From the NCBI GenBank assembly GCA_030645475.1, contig JAUSMA010000033.1:1-64000 (forward strand): a stretch of 64,000 nucleotides of DNA, read 5' to 3'. The position numbers and the translations under genes were made by a program. This DNA comes from Nitrospirota bacterium. Its GTDB lineage: Bacteria; Nitrospirota; Nitrospiria; Nitrospirales; Nitrospiraceae. Below are positions 48,172 to 58,200 of this stretch, piece by piece. The notes beneath the pieces were generated by a model, which searched no databases, was not told the origin of the DNA, and saw nothing but the letters and a program-made list of their open reading frames with translations. Position 1 is the stretch's first letter; each line of letters starts with the position of its first letter.

Positions 48172-49728
48172 ATGAGAGCGGTCGGGCGGCTGATGTTGCC
48201 ATTGATGGCGATCGTACTGTGCTGCATGGTCGGGCATGTCGAGGCGTCGGATGATCGCCAGCAACTATTGGCCACGTTCCATGTCCATAGTACCGCCAGT
48301 ACCGGCGATATGACGGTTGAAGCCTTGGCTGCAAGGGCGGAACAGCTCGGCCTGGATGTACTGATACTGACCGATAATTTCTCGCTGCGGTATGAGTATG
48401 GACTCTGGCCCTTGCGGGGTATCCTGAAACAGCGAGTGAGTGTTCTCTCCGTGCTGGAGTATGGGATTGAACGGTATCTCGATGAGATCGCGGCTTCGCA
48501 GCGCCGTCATCCGAAACTCATCATTGTGCCTGGTGTTGAAGTCGCACCCTATTACTATTGGACTGGTTCTCTCGCAGCAGGCTCGTTGACGATGCACAAT
48601 GCGCAACGCAACCTCCTGGTGCTCGGCCTGAACAAGCCGGAGGATTACCGGTCCCTTCCTGCCAGTGGGAACCCTGGATCCTACACCTTCGATTGGCGAG
48701 GGGCGGTGAATGGTGCGCCGATCTTGTTGGTCGTTCCCGCCGTCTGGCTCTGGAGACCCTTCCGGCCTGCGGCTGACCGGCGTTCCCCACGGCGAATAGT
48801 TTCTGTGGTTTTGATCGTCCTGGCCGTGGCTCTGGTGGCCAATGCCTGGCCGTTGAGTCAGCCGGCGTTTAGTTCCTATGACGCAGGGCTGGGGTATCGT
48901 CCCTATCAGGCTCTCATCGATGATGTGAAGGACAAGGGCGGACTGTCGTTTTGGTCGATGACGGAAGCGCGAGACTTTCATGAATATGGATTCGGGCCAC
49001 TGGGAAGGGTTACCGTCAAGACGGAGGCTCACCCGGAATCGTTGCTGCAGACGACCGGGTATGCCGGTTTCGGCGGGCTCTATCAGGATGAGCGAACCAT
49101 CAACAAGCCTGGTGAACTCTGGGATCGGTTGCTTCAATTGCCGGCAGATGAGCAGCGGCCGGTTCCGGTGTTGATCGGGGAGTTGGCGTTTCATGGATTG
49201 AAGGATGCCGGGAAGGATCTGAATCGTGTAGTCACGGTGCTTTTGGTCAAAGAACGAACGATGCCCGCGGTGCTGGAGGCGCTTGGGTCAGGTCGCGCGT
49301 ACGCAGTGGGTGAGGGAGACCACCATGTCCAGCTTCGGTTGGATGAGTTTCGAGTGCTCTGCCAGGGCGGAACCAGATCGGCATCGATGGGCGATCGGCT
49401 GGATCCAGTCGGCGCTCGCAATCTGATGGTTCGCCTTTCGATTTCTGCGGCCGATCATGGGCGCCATCCGGTGAAGGTGCGGCTGATTCGTTCCGGGCAG
49501 GTCGTGGCGCAATTGGCAGGCGAGACGCCGTTTCTCGTCGATTGGCCAGACAACTCCATGCCGACAAGAGAGCGGATGACCTATCGTGTAGAAATCACCG
49601 GCAGCGGAGAATTGTTGAGTAACCCGATCTTTGTGGGACCGATTCATGAACCGAACGCTGTCAGCTCTCAGCCGTCAGCGTTCAGCTCAAACATGATTTC
49701 ACCTCCGAAGCTGAAACCTGAAGGCTGA
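48172..49728 (+). CDS. PHP-domain protein with internal membrane segment
   Basis: 518 aa from ATG 48172 (GAGAGAGA upstream; an ATG at 48151 is possible). Signal-like N-terminus (LMLPLMAIVLCCMVGHVEA), then a PHP-type metal-hydrolase start FHVHSTASTGDMTVEALAARAEQLGLDVLILTDN and IIVPGVEVAPYYYW. Two hydrophobic stretches (ILLVVPAVWLW, VVLIVLAVALVANAW) fall at about 183-225, followed by a domain in which FWSMTEA and RVTVKTEAHPESL are seen. PHP proteins include phosphatases such as CpsB, but those are cytoplasmic; this one seems exported. The last ~20 residues are encoded by a palindromic repeat. Confidence 0.75.
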   Translation: MRAVGRLMLPLMAIVLCCMVGHVEASDDRQQLLATFHVHSTASTGDMTVEALAARAEQLGLDVLILTDNFSLRYEYGLWPLRGILKQRVSVLSVLEYGIERYLDEIAASQRRHPKLIIVPGVEVAPYYYWTGSLAAGSLTMHNAQRNLLVLGLNKPEDYRSLPASGNPGSYTFDWRGAVNGAPILLVVPAVWLWRPFRPAADRRSPRRIVSVVLIVLAVALVANAWPLSQPAFSSYDAGLGYRPYQALIDDVKDKGGLSFWSMTEARDFHEYGFGPLGRVTVKTEAHPESLLQTTGYAGFGGLYQDERTINKPGELWDRLLQLPADEQRPVPVLIGELAFHGLKDAGKDLNRVVTVLLVKERTMPAVLEALGSGRAYAVGEGDHHVQLRLDEFRVLCQGGTRSASMGDRLDPVGARNLMVRLSISAADHGRHPVKVRLIRSGQVVAQLAGETPFLVDWPDNSMPTRERMTYRVEITGSGELLSNPIFVGPIHEPNAVSSQPSAFSSNMISPPKLKPEG

Positions 49729-49740
49729 TGGCTGAAAGCT
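49663..49740. repeat. Palindromic repeat spanning the PHP/WbqC gene junction
   Basis: Left arm AGCTCTCAGCCGTCAGC (49663-49679) pairs with right arm GCTGATGGCTGAAAGCT (49724-49740), 15 of 17 positions complementary. A nested pair TTCAGCT / AGCTGAA lies inside (49681-49687, 49709-49715). The right half is a tandem of GCTGA-like units. The sequence includes the PHP stop and the next ATG, and so supplies codons for both genes. It looks like a mobile intergenic repeat that settled between two genes. Confidence 0.7.
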
Positions 49741-49745
49741 CGCTC

Positions 49746-50459
49746 ATGCGCGTCACCATTCATCAACCGCAGTTCCTGCCCTGGCTGGGGTATCTGGACA
49801 AGATCGATCAGGCGGACCTATTTATCGCGTTAGACACGGTGCAGTTCAAAAAGAATGAATGGCAGAATCGTAATCGGATCAGAACGGCGGACGGTTGCCA
49901 ATGGATTACGGTGCCGGTGATCCATCGCTTCGGTCAATTGGTGAAGGATGTGCGAATCAATCAGACGGTGAACTGGCGGGCTCAACATCTGCGGGCGCTC
50001 GAGATCCATTATGCGAAGGCTCCGTTTCGTGACCGCTATCTGCCGGAGTTGCGCAGCCTCTATGAGGCCCCATGGGAACGGTTGCATGACGTGAATCTCG
50101 CGGTCATCCGCTGGTTGCTTGAGGCCTTCGGGATTACGACGCCCGTTCGGTGCGCGTCGGAGTGGGAGGCGTGCGAAGAGCCCACCGATCGATTGATCGA
50201 TCTGTGCCGCGCCGTTGGCGCATCGGGCTATCTGTCGGGCCCCGGCGGGGATGTGTATCTGGACGTGCCTCGGTTTGAATCGTCCGGGCTGACGTTAGAA
50301 ATGCAACGGTTCCAGCATCCGATGTATCGGCAAGTCTACGAACCGTTTATGCCGGCGATGTCGGCGATCGATCTATTGTGTTGTTGCGGGCCGGAGGCGC
50401 TGACGCGATTGCGTGAAGCGCGGGTGGGGCAGAATGTAAATGCGGTGACAAAGCTGTAA
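49746..50459 (+). CDS. WbqC-family protein
   Basis: 237 aa from ATG 49746 (MRVTIHQPQFLPWLGYLDKIDQADLFIALDTVQFKKNEWQNRNRI), the WbqC signature over the first 45 residues. An ATG at 49728 lies in the palindromic repeat and is less likely. WbqC proteins occur in O-antigen and glycan loci and are suspected to act on amino sugars, perhaps in acyl-group addition; the reaction is not firmly known. Followed by a MITE-like repeat. Confidence 0.92.
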   Translation: MRVTIHQPQFLPWLGYLDKIDQADLFIALDTVQFKKNEWQNRNRIRTADGCQWITVPVIHRFGQLVKDVRINQTVNWRAQHLRALEIHYAKAPFRDRYLPELRSLYEAPWERLHDVNLAVIRWLLEAFGITTPVRCASEWEACEEPTDRLIDLCRAVGASGYLSGPGGDVYLDVPRFESSGLTLEMQRFQHPMYRQVYEPFMPAMSAIDLLCCCGPEALTRLREARVGQNVNAVTKL

Positions 50460-50539
50460 AAGTCGGCGGAGAAAGTGTTGTGGCACGATGTACATCGAAC
50501 AATGGAATGGTTGCGAGTGGTGAGATCGGTATAGTCATG

Positions 50540-50665
50540 CAGGATGCTCAAACAGGCTGTCTAGCAAGGCCGCAGCCGACGAACGCACCGGAGGCGTAGC
50601 CTCAGGGCTACGTTGAGGATGCGTTCGAGGCGAGAACGAAGCTGGCGGACTGTTTCAGCATCCTG
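50540..50665. repeat. 126-bp palindromic MITE-like element
   Basis: Terminal inverted repeats of about 24 bp: CAGGATGCTCAAACAGGC at the left, whose counterpart on the right is GACTGTTTCAGCATCCTG. A second inner palindrome (50581-50626) has GAACGCA / TGCGTTC ends and CGTAGCC / GGCTACG near its 4-base tip. No coding capacity. It resembles dispersed repeats I recall from Nitrospira and other genomes, but copy number cannot be tested here; I noticed no second copy in the window. It ends 19 bp before the PIG-L start. Confidence 0.75.
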
Positions 50666-50683
50666 GTAATCGAGGAGGATGGG

Positions 50684-51328
50684 ATGGCAACTGAGCGTAG
50701 AGTGCCGATGCGGATTCTGGCCATTGGCGCGCATCCGGACGATATCGAGGCTGGGTGCGGGGGGACGTTGCTCAAGTATGCGCAAAAGGGACATCGTATC
50801 TTTCTCCTCGTGATGACCGCCGGCGACAAGGGTGGATCAAGCAGCATACGCAAACGCGAGCAGGCACGATCGGCGAAACAATTGGGCGTCGAAAAGATTT
50901 TTTGGGGCGGATACAAGGACACGGCAGTGCCGATGGGGCTGGACGTGATTCAGAAGATCGAGCAGGTGGTGGAGGACGTGCAGCCGCATTTTATTTTCTC
51001 GCATTATCACGACGATACCCATCAGGACCATCGGCATCTGGCGATGAGTACGATCACCGCGACCCGCTATACCAAGAACGTGCTGTTCTACGAAGGGCCG
51101 ACCACCCAGAATTTCTCTCCGACCGTCTTTGTCGATATCGATCAGGTGGTCGAGGAAAAGGTGAAATCGATCGAGGCTCATGGCTCGCAGGTGAAAAAGA
51201 CCAACATCGAAGGCCTGAGTATCGTGGATGTGATTCGAGCCGGGGCGCATTTCCGTGGCATTCAGGGTCGGGTGAAAAACGCAGAAGGCTTTGTTCCGCT
51301 GCGATTGTTTATTAATATCGGCGTATGA
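50684..51328 (+). CDS. PIG-L/LmbE-family deacetylase
   Basis: 214 aa. Zinc motif AHPDDIE at residues 16-22 and the second ligand group HYHDDTHQDHRH at about 107-118, with YEGPTTQNFSPTVFVDI in between-family positions. PIG-L enzymes remove N-acetyl groups from GlcNAc-type sugars. GGAGGA precedes the ATG. The gene sits between wbqC and a DegT aminotransferase, which suggests deacetylation of an amino sugar before re-acylation by WbqC or a partner. Overlaps the next gene by 4 bp. Confidence 0.92.
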   Translation: MATERRVPMRILAIGAHPDDIEAGCGGTLLKYAQKGHRIFLLVMTAGDKGGSSSIRKREQARSAKQLGVEKIFWGGYKDTAVPMGLDVIQKIEQVVEDVQPHFIFSHYHDDTHQDHRHLAMSTITATRYTKNVLFYEGPTTQNFSPTVFVDIDQVVEEKVKSIEAHGSQVKKTNIEGLSIVDVIRAGAHFRGIQGRVKNAEGFVPLRLFINIGV

Positions 51329-52404
51329 CCACTGTGGCGACTATCATTCCCCATTCACGGCCTGCCATCGACGAAGAAGACCTGCGCGCAACGGCTGAGG
51401 TGCTGCGTTCAGGGCAGATTGCCCAAGGGCCTTGGGTCGAGCGATTCGAGCGCGACATGGCATCGTTCGTAGGGGTGCGGGGTGGGGTGGCGGTCAGTTC
51501 CGGGACTGCGGCGCTTGAGTTGGCGCTGCGGGCGCTTGATGTCGGAGCCGGCGACGAAGTCATCATGCCGAGTTATGTTTGCCAGGCGCCATGGCTTGCG
51601 ACGCAACGGGTTGGGGCCCAGGCCCGGCTCGTCGATATCGATCTGGATACGTTCAATATCGATCCGCTCGCCGCCTGCCAGGCGGTGACCAAGAAGACTC
51701 GCGCGATCATCGTTCCGCATCTGTTCGGCCTGCCGGCCGATCTGACCGCACTTGAGCAGATCGGGATTCCGTTGATTGAAGATTGTGCGCAGACGCTGGG
51801 GGGCACGGAACAGGGTCGGCCTGTCGGGACTGTCGGGCGGCTGACGGTCTGCTCCTTCTACGCAACGAAGCTGCTGTGCGCCGGAGAAGGTGGGATGGTG
51901 CTGTCGAATGTGAAGGGGGATCTCGAACGAGTCCGGTCGCTGCGCGAATATGACGGCGCACCGACATTGAACCCCTCCTCTTTTAATGTGAAACTGACCG
52001 ACATGCAAGCTGCGCTTGGGCTGTCCCAGTTGGGACGGTTCTCGGCCTTTCATGAACGGCGCCAAATCCTCGCGGCAACCTATCGTATTGCACTCTCCTC
52101 CAAGGCTGCCGTCTGTCCGACTGCGCCTCCTGGCAGGACACACGGATATTATCGCTATGTGGTCAGACTTCCGCATCTCCGGACCAATCCCGATGGCCTC
52201 ATGTGCCTGATCAGCACATTGGAGCAGCAGGGGATTCAATGCCGTAAGCCGGTCTTTCGACCGCTCCACCGCTATCTGGATCAGTTCGGTTTTCCCAACA
52301 GCGACGAAGCAGATCGAACGGCCTTGTCGATTCCACTCTATCCCGATCTCACAGACGACGAGACCAGGCAGATTTTACAATCGTTGGACGAGGTTCTTTC
52401 GTGA
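51325..52404 (+). CDS. DegT/DnrJ/EryC1/StrS-family sugar aminotransferase
   Basis: 359 aa PLP enzyme. N-terminal PHSRPAIDEEDLRATAEVLRSGQIAQGPWVERFE; GGVAVSSGTAALELAL; PHLFGLPADL; IEDCAQTLGG. The PLP lysine is K182 in CSFYATKLLCAGEGGM. It would transfer an amino group from glutamate to a keto-sugar nucleotide. Coupled to PIG-L upstream (ATGA) and to the WecA-like gene downstream (GTGA). Confidence 0.94.
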   Translation: MTTVATIIPHSRPAIDEEDLRATAEVLRSGQIAQGPWVERFERDMASFVGVRGGVAVSSGTAALELALRALDVGAGDEVIMPSYVCQAPWLATQRVGAQARLVDIDLDTFNIDPLAACQAVTKKTRAIIVPHLFGLPADLTALEQIGIPLIEDCAQTLGGTEQGRPVGTVGRLTVCSFYATKLLCAGEGGMVLSNVKGDLERVRSLREYDGAPTLNPSSFNVKLTDMQAALGLSQLGRFSAFHERRQILAATYRIALSSKAAVCPTAPPGRTHGYYRYVVRLPHLRTNPDGLMCLISTLEQQGIQCRKPVFRPLHRYLDQFGFPNSDEADRTALSIPLYPDLTDDETRQILQSLDEVLS

Positions 52405-53570
52405 AAGCCATCGGCGTTGAGGCGTCGCCGTTCGCAGTCCGTAGTAGTTGGCGTTGGCTGACGCCTGCTGTGCTGGGGGCCTTGCTGGGCATCGTGGCCT
52501 TGGCCATTCCAACAGTACGTCAGCTCTTCGTCTTCGAAGGGCTTCGGTGGCTCTATATCCTGCTCTTTGCGTTTCTCGGCGCCGGGGCGTTGACGCCGCT
52601 CATGGTGCATCTCAGTCATCAGTGGGGGCTGGTCGATCAGCCTTCCGACCGGAAGATCCATGTGTACCCGACTCCCAGACTCGGTGGAGTGGCCGTCTAT
52701 CTGGGCTTTCTGGGTTCGGTGCTGCTGAATTCGATTTTGCCGGACTGGATGATCGCGACGTTGGTCGCCGGATCGTTGTTATTGATCGTGGGTGTGGTCG
52801 ACGACGTCTGGGAATTACCTGCCTCGTCAAAATTGGTCGCCCAGGTGATCGCTGCAGGAATCGTCATCTCGACGGGGAAGGTTCTGACCCTGTTTCCGGT
52901 CGGTCCTATCGGGGATCTGGCGAACGTGCTGCTCACGTTGCTCTGGATCGTCGGGATCACGAACGCCTTCAATTTTTTCGACGGCATGGATGGTTTGGCT
53001 ACGGGGCTGGCAATTCTCATTGCCGGATTCATGGGGGCGGTGGCATTTGAGACGAACCAGCCGGGAGTGGGCTGGCTGGCCATCGCCATCATCGGAGCCG
53101 GGGTCGGGTTTCTGCCCTATAATTTTCGGGGGCGTAAGCCTGCCGTGATTTTCCTGGGAGACGGAGGGGCAACCTTCCTCGGGTTCACGTTGGCCTGTTT
53201 GGCCGTCAAGGGGAATTGGGCGGATCATAGTCCCATCGTCTCATTCAGCAATCCGCTCCTCATCTTCGGCGTGCTGATCTACGACATGATCCACATCACC
53301 GTGGAGCGGGTGGTGACGGGGAAAGTGCATTCCATCAAAGAATGGCTGGACTACGTGGGGAAAGACCATCTCCACCATCGTCTGGAACGTGCGTTAGGGT
53401 CTCGCCAGGCAAGTGTCGCGATGATCTGTCTCATGACGATTTGCCTCGGGCTGGCGGCGTTGGCGCTCCGTCACGCCGGAACGGCTGAGGCGGTGCTGCT
53501 CCTCATCCAAGCCTGCTTAATTGTGGTTATGATCACGATTCTCGAATGGAGCGGACGCCAGAGATATTAG
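52401..53570 (+). CDS. Undecaprenyl-phosphate sugar-1-phosphate transferase (WecA/TagO-like)
   Basis: 389 aa, about eleven membrane helices, PNPT/MraY superfamily. [22 protein letters not shown]; the catalytic [47 protein letters not shown]; and DHLHHRL, the HxHH loop of the WecA/Rfe group. It attaches the first sugar phosphate, probably GlcNAc-1-P or a HexNAc, to undecaprenyl phosphate: the initiating step for the locus. Start GTG 52401. Last gene of the glycan locus. Confidence 0.93.
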   Translation: MKAIGVEASPFAVRSSWRWLTPAVLGALLGIVALAIPTVRQLFVFEGLRWLYILLFAFLGAGALTPLMVHLSHQWGLVDQPSDRKIHVYPTPRLGGVAVYLGFLGSVLLNSILPDWMIATLVAGSLLLIVGVVDDVWELPASSKLVAQVIAAGIVISTGKVLTLFPVGPIGDLANVLLTLLWIVGITNAFNFFDGMDGLATGLAILIAGFMGAVAFETNQPGVGWLAIAIIGAGVGFLPYNFRGRKPAVIFLGDGGATFLGFTLACLAVKGNWADHSPIVSFSNPLLIFGVLIYDMIHITVERVVTGKVHSIKEWLDYVGKDHLHHRLERALGSRQASVAMICLMTICLGLAALALRHAGTAEAVLLLIQACLIVVMITILEWSGRQRY

Positions 53571-53613
53571 CCCCCCCTTGCACTCCATCCCAGTTCCCGC
53601 TACAAGATGCCTC

Positions 53614-54642
53614 ATGGTTCCTACCGTTGAATGGAAAGATGGCGCAGTCAGGCTGCTCGATCAGAGCCGGTTGCCAGAGTTCGTCGAGTTTCTGGACTGC
53701 CGGGACTATCAGACCGTTGCCGATGCCATTCGTACATTGAAAGTCAGAGGCGCTCCGGCGATCGGGGTGACTGCGGCGATGGGAGTCGCCCTCGGTGCCC
53801 AGACCGTCCCCGCATCCGACTATGAGACCTTCGCCAAGGAGGTGCTCGTCATCTGCGATCATCTGGCGGCGACCAGGCCGACGGCAGTCAATCTGTTTTG
53901 GGCCATCGAACGGATGAAGCGCCTGCTCGCCTCGGTAGGTACGCAGCCCATTGTATCCATCAAAGCGACCTTGCTGAAAGAAGCGCAAGTCATTCTCGAT
54001 GAAGATATCGCGCTCTGTAAAGCCATGGGGCAGCATGGCGCGACCCTCATCTCGAGCGGCCAAACGGTCCTGACCCATTGCAATGCCGGTGCGCTGGCCA
54101 CAGCCGGCTATGGTACGGCATTGGGTGTCATTCGCGCAGCCTGGGAGCAGGGGAAGAAGATTCAGGTTATTGCAGACGAAACCAGGCCGGTGCTGCAAGG
54201 CGCGCGGCTGACGGCCTGGGAGCTGATGCAGGACAAGATTCCTGTGACGCTCATCACCGACAACATGGCTGGTTCACTCATGCGCCAAGGGAAGATTCAT
54301 CTCTGCGTCGTCGGCGCCGATCGCATTGCCGCGAACGGGGATGTGGCCAACAAGATCGGGACCTATTCAGTCGCGGTGCTAGCGAAGGCCCACGGGATTC
54401 CCTTTTACGTCGCCGCGCCCTATTCCACGATCGATCTGAAGACCAAAACCGGCGACGACATTCCCATCGAACAACGCAATCCCCTCGAAGTCACCACCAT
54501 CCATGGCAGTCACCCTATCGCGCCCCAAGGGGTCGCAGTCTACAATCCAGCCTTCGACGTCACGCCCGCGGAGCTGATCACCGGCATCATCACCGAGCGC
54601 GGTGTCTTCAAGCCGGCCGACCTGGCCGCACAATTTCAGTAA
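53614..54642 (+). CDS. mtnA: S-methyl-5-thioribose-1-phosphate isomerase
   Basis: Methionine salvage: converts methylthioribose-1-phosphate to methylthioribulose-1-phosphate. 342 aa from ATG 53614 ([23 protein letters not shown]). Family motifs: [47 protein letters not shown] with the catalytic Cys, and [20 protein letters not shown] with the catalytic Asp. An in-frame ATG at 53578 adds 12 residues; neither has a strong Shine-Dalgarno. No other salvage gene is beside it. Confidence 0.95.
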   Translation: MVPTVEWKDGAVRLLDQSRLPEFVEFLDCRDYQTVADAIRTLKVRGAPAIGVTAAMGVALGAQTVPASDYETFAKEVLVICDHLAATRPTAVNLFWAIERMKRLLASVGTQPIVSIKATLLKEAQVILDEDIALCKAMGQHGATLISSGQTVLTHCNAGALATAGYGTALGVIRAAWEQGKKIQVIADETRPVLQGARLTAWELMQDKIPVTLITDNMAGSLMRQGKIHLCVVGADRIAANGDVANKIGTYSVAVLAKAHGIPFYVAAPYSTIDLKTKTGDDIPIEQRNPLEVTTIHGSHPIAPQGVAVYNPAFDVTPAELITGIITERGVFKPADLAAQFQ

Positions 54643-55003
54643 TCCGTACTCCTGATATTTCCCACGCTATTCTGTTCGCAGAGCTCAACAGCTAGTAGGT
54701 CTGTTTTGCCCACGGTTGTTTGGCAGGAGAGCGTATGGCTGGCTAAGTCTAAGTCGCTTCTCCTGACCCTTGCAGCCTACGGTGTCTTTCCCGGAAGGCC
54801 TGTAGCCTGGACTCTCACCGGGTGTTCCTGTATAAAGGGAGGCCCGTCAAAGGCGTATCTTGATTCTTTGGTGCATTCTGTCTGAGCGCTTGAAGGTTTC
54901 AATGGTAGGCCGCTAAACGATATAGCGGTGAGGCTGATACGGTGGTCCTACTTGTCGGTTCTCCAGCCGTAGGGCATAGTATATGTGATTATAATCCCAG
55001 CGT
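54643..55003. other. Non-coding stretch with several stem-loops
   Basis: No credible reading frame. Stem-loops visible: CAGGAGAGCG / CGCTTCTCCTG (54724-54733 and 54755-54765, one bulge), and CCGCTA / TAGCGG (54910-54915, 54923-54928) inside a longer GTAGG / CCTAC pair. CCCGG / CCGGG also pair near 54800. A TATAAT lies at 54990-54995, though too near the tRNA-Pro to be its usual -10. It may hold a structured RNA, but matches no class I could name. Confidence 0.35.
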
Positions 55004-55080
55004 CGGGGCGTAGCGCAGCTCGGTAGCGCGCCTGCTTTGGGAGCAGGATGTCGCAGGTTCGAATCCTGTCGCCCCGACCA
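55004..55080 (+). tRNA. tRNA-Pro (anticodon TGG)
   Basis: 77 nt. Acceptor CGGGGCG/CGCCCCG, discriminator A, encoded CCA (55078-55080). Anticodon stem CCTGC/GCAGG with loop TTTGGGA, anticodon TGG. T arm GCAGG TTCGAAT CCTGT. Confidence 0.96.
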
Positions 55081-55190
55081 ACCACAGTCTACCCGATCCG
55101 TCGCCGTATCATTGAGGCGACGGGATCAATGCCGCCAGTGGTTCGCACCCATATCTCAGGCTCATAAAACATAGCGGTGTACGTATGACG

Positions 55191-55223
55191 AAGGGGATTG
55201 TCCAAGCCAGGGACAATCCCCTT
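55191..55223. terminator. Bidirectional terminator-like hairpin
   Basis: Perfect 13-bp stem AAGGGGATTGTCC / GGACAATCCCCTT (55191-55203, 55211-55223) with a 7-base loop, short T-run on the plus side. It lies between tRNA-Pro and the convergent caspase gene, and can serve both. Confidence 0.7.
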
Positions 55224-55289
55224 TGTCATTGATACCATTCACGCATTTGTTGGTTGGCAGATACGGCGATTTTTTTGTCGTGCCGCAGT

Positions 55290-58200
55290 CTATTTGATCG
55301 CTGCGATGGGGAAATCCATGCCACGAGATTCGGCGACCGGATATTGCCGTTCGGTTTTGAATTTCAGGCTGAGTTCAGGCAGGCGGGCTTCCACAAAGGC
55401 GAGGAGTTCTCGCACCGTGACGATGCCATCTTTCGGGCTTCCGTCGGCTTGTCCTTGGAGCCCTTCGAGCAGGGTATAGGTGAATACGCCATGTCCGAGT
55501 TCTTGAACTTCGCTGGCAAATTGATCTTTTGTGGATGCGGCCACGATATGGACCCCATTGGCCCGCGCCAACTGAGCCAGGGCCTGGCGTTCGTCCACGC
55601 CTCTGGCTGAAAACGCTTGCAGGGCAAATCCCGATTTGCAGGCATCCATGAGCAAGAGCACCTTCTTGGCTCCGATCTGCATCACCAGATCTTTAATCTC
55701 TTGTGACGAGATACCCTTCAGCCGTATTTCTTCCGGCCGTTCCGGATAGACGACCTCGTGTGGAAGGAAGTACCAGTCTGCTCCAACACTTTCACCGTGC
55801 CCGGCAAGATATACGATGACGACGTCTTCCGGAGCCGTGCCTTTCAAGCTCTGGAGCTTCGTGAGTAACTCGGTCTTGGTTGCACCGTTGTTGAATAGCT
55901 CGGTGATTTTGACGGTTCGAAACAGACTGGATGATGATGCAGAGAAAAACTTCAGAATGCCCGCGGCATCAGGTTGGGCGAAATTGAGATTCAACGCAGA
56001 GTTCTGATACTGATTGATACCGACCGCAATGAGATGCAGGACGGCTTGTTTCTGCGGCCCGTGAAAGGTCATTCGCAGCTCGACCGATTTCCCTTCGATC
56101 CTGGCCGTGCTGATGGCCACGGCTCTCAGGCTGTTCTCTCCCTGAACGAGGCGGATATGAAACGGGAGGGTTCGTTGCTTCCGTACAGCGGTATCCGCCG
56201 TCACGGCGACCCCGCGAGTATCGGTTCCGACGAGCTTGTCGTTGTGGTAGAGGCGTATCTCGCCGATCCCTCCTCCTTGATCCTCAGCGGTCACGGTCAC
56301 GTCGATCTCTTCTTGGTTCAACTGGGCATTCAGCGTAGGAGCCGTGATGGAGGCCGTCGGCGGAGAGGTAAATCCGACGGCCAAGTTGACTCGTTCCTGT
56401 TGGCCGAAATATTGGAGCGCGGCCGTATCGGCTTCTGTCGTGCGGAGCACTCGTGCCACGAGTTCCGGGTGGTAGAACTGCTCAAAGAAGTGCGAGGCGT
56501 CGTAGAACTCGGCTTCGCGGTTGCTGCCGCGATTCAGATGCCACCCGATGAGTGCTTCCGCATCTGTCTCGGCGTCGAAGTAGCCCTTGGGGGTCCAGAC
56601 GATCCAACGTTTCCGATCTGTATGGGGGTAGAGCGCCAGTAATTCCTGACCATCCTGGAGGCGAAACCATCGGACCGTGCCGTCTCCTAGTGCGGCGACC
56701 GCCAGGCGGCCGTTTTTTGAAATGGTCACGTTCCAGGCAATGCCGGGAACGGAAATGTGCCACCGTGGGGTCCCGTCACGTGCGAAGAGCCGTAGCTTGG
56801 ATTCCGTGCCGAGCAGAAAGCTGTCCTGGTCCGGTGCGATGGCAAGACTGCGAGAGAGTTCCCCTGGCTGGAGGGGGAGCGGTCGGCCGTTTAGTCGAGG
56901 CGTCGGTGAGTCATGCCAGTCTGTGATCCGGAGATCTTTCTTGTCGTCTCCGAGCAGACCGAACATCGTGAAGGTGGGCTCTCCCCGGTCTGGACCATGC
57001 AATACAAGGCCTGGAGGGGGATCTTGCGTGAAGGATCTGGCAGGGAGCGAAAACAGGGTAAACGATTTGCCGCGGTTGTAGGCAAACTTCACGATTGCGG
57101 CATCTTCCGAGATCATGAAATCTTCACCCATGCCGCGAAAGTCCGGAATAGGACGGCCGAGATATTGAGTGCGAATGCCGGAGCTGTCGATGGCACCCAA
57201 CGCAGGATCGTGCGAGGCGAAGATCACATCCCCATTTTTCAGGGAAAGTAATTGCTCAATGGAGCCTTCTGCCACGGGATAGTCTTGGAACGTTCTGTTT
57301 GCACCGATCGCCCACCGGCGGATGAAGGTCGTGCCGCGTGCGTGCCCGGTCTTGCCACGTTCTTGATAACTCCCTGCCGCATAGAGACTTTGCCCATCGC
57401 CGGACCATGCGACGGATATGAAATACTGATCTTCGTCCACTTTGGACGTGGGTAGGGAGGTCAGCGCGGTGAGGTCCTTCCCCGATACCAGATCCACTCG
57501 TGGATGGTCTACAAACCCCACCGCCAATGTGTTGCCGTCAGGGGAGAAGCTGGCAGAACGAGGGCGGTCGCCGGCTAGCTTTCGTTTGCCGATGAGCATG
57601 AGCGGTGACGTGCTGGTTGCGCCTAACTCGTAGAGACGAAGATGGCCATCATCCGATACGGTGATCAATCGTCCGTCATGGCTGAACTCTGCATAATGGC
57701 TCGCCGCCGCATAGGCGGAGTCCTGATCGACCTGGGTGTAGGTCTTGGTGTCGTAGAGCCGGATACCCTGTTGGCCTCCTAGCGCGATCACGAGCCACCG
57801 ACCGTCCCGTGAGTAGGCTAGATGGTTAATGATGTTGGGAAAGCCCTGCAATCGATTGGTCAGACGCCCTGTTTCCCGATCAAATATCAGAACTTCTCCC
57901 TCCACACCTCCACAAGCAATGGTGAGCCCATTGGGGGATATGGCAACGGCATACAAGGTGCCTTTTATTCCATTGCCGATCGGTGGACGGAGGACGGATT
58001 GAAGTTCAAGTTTTGGCAGCCCCCAGATGCGTACCGTCTTGTCGAGGGAGACAGTCGCTAAGTAGCGGTTTTGTTCGTCAGTGCTGATTCGCAGAATGCT
58101 GCTGGTGTGCCGACCGGCTTCGATACGGAGGAGGGGAGGTGAAGAAGGCGGTGGCCCCGGTTGAGTCGGTGAGGCGGCCCACCCGCTCGGTATAGATTGA

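Noticed and set aside
54643-54900. 6S RNA
   Set aside because: A short stretch (GCAGCCTACGGTGTCTT) is vaguely like the 3' part of 6S RNA, but I could not trace the closing stem and central bubble, so I left the region unnamed.
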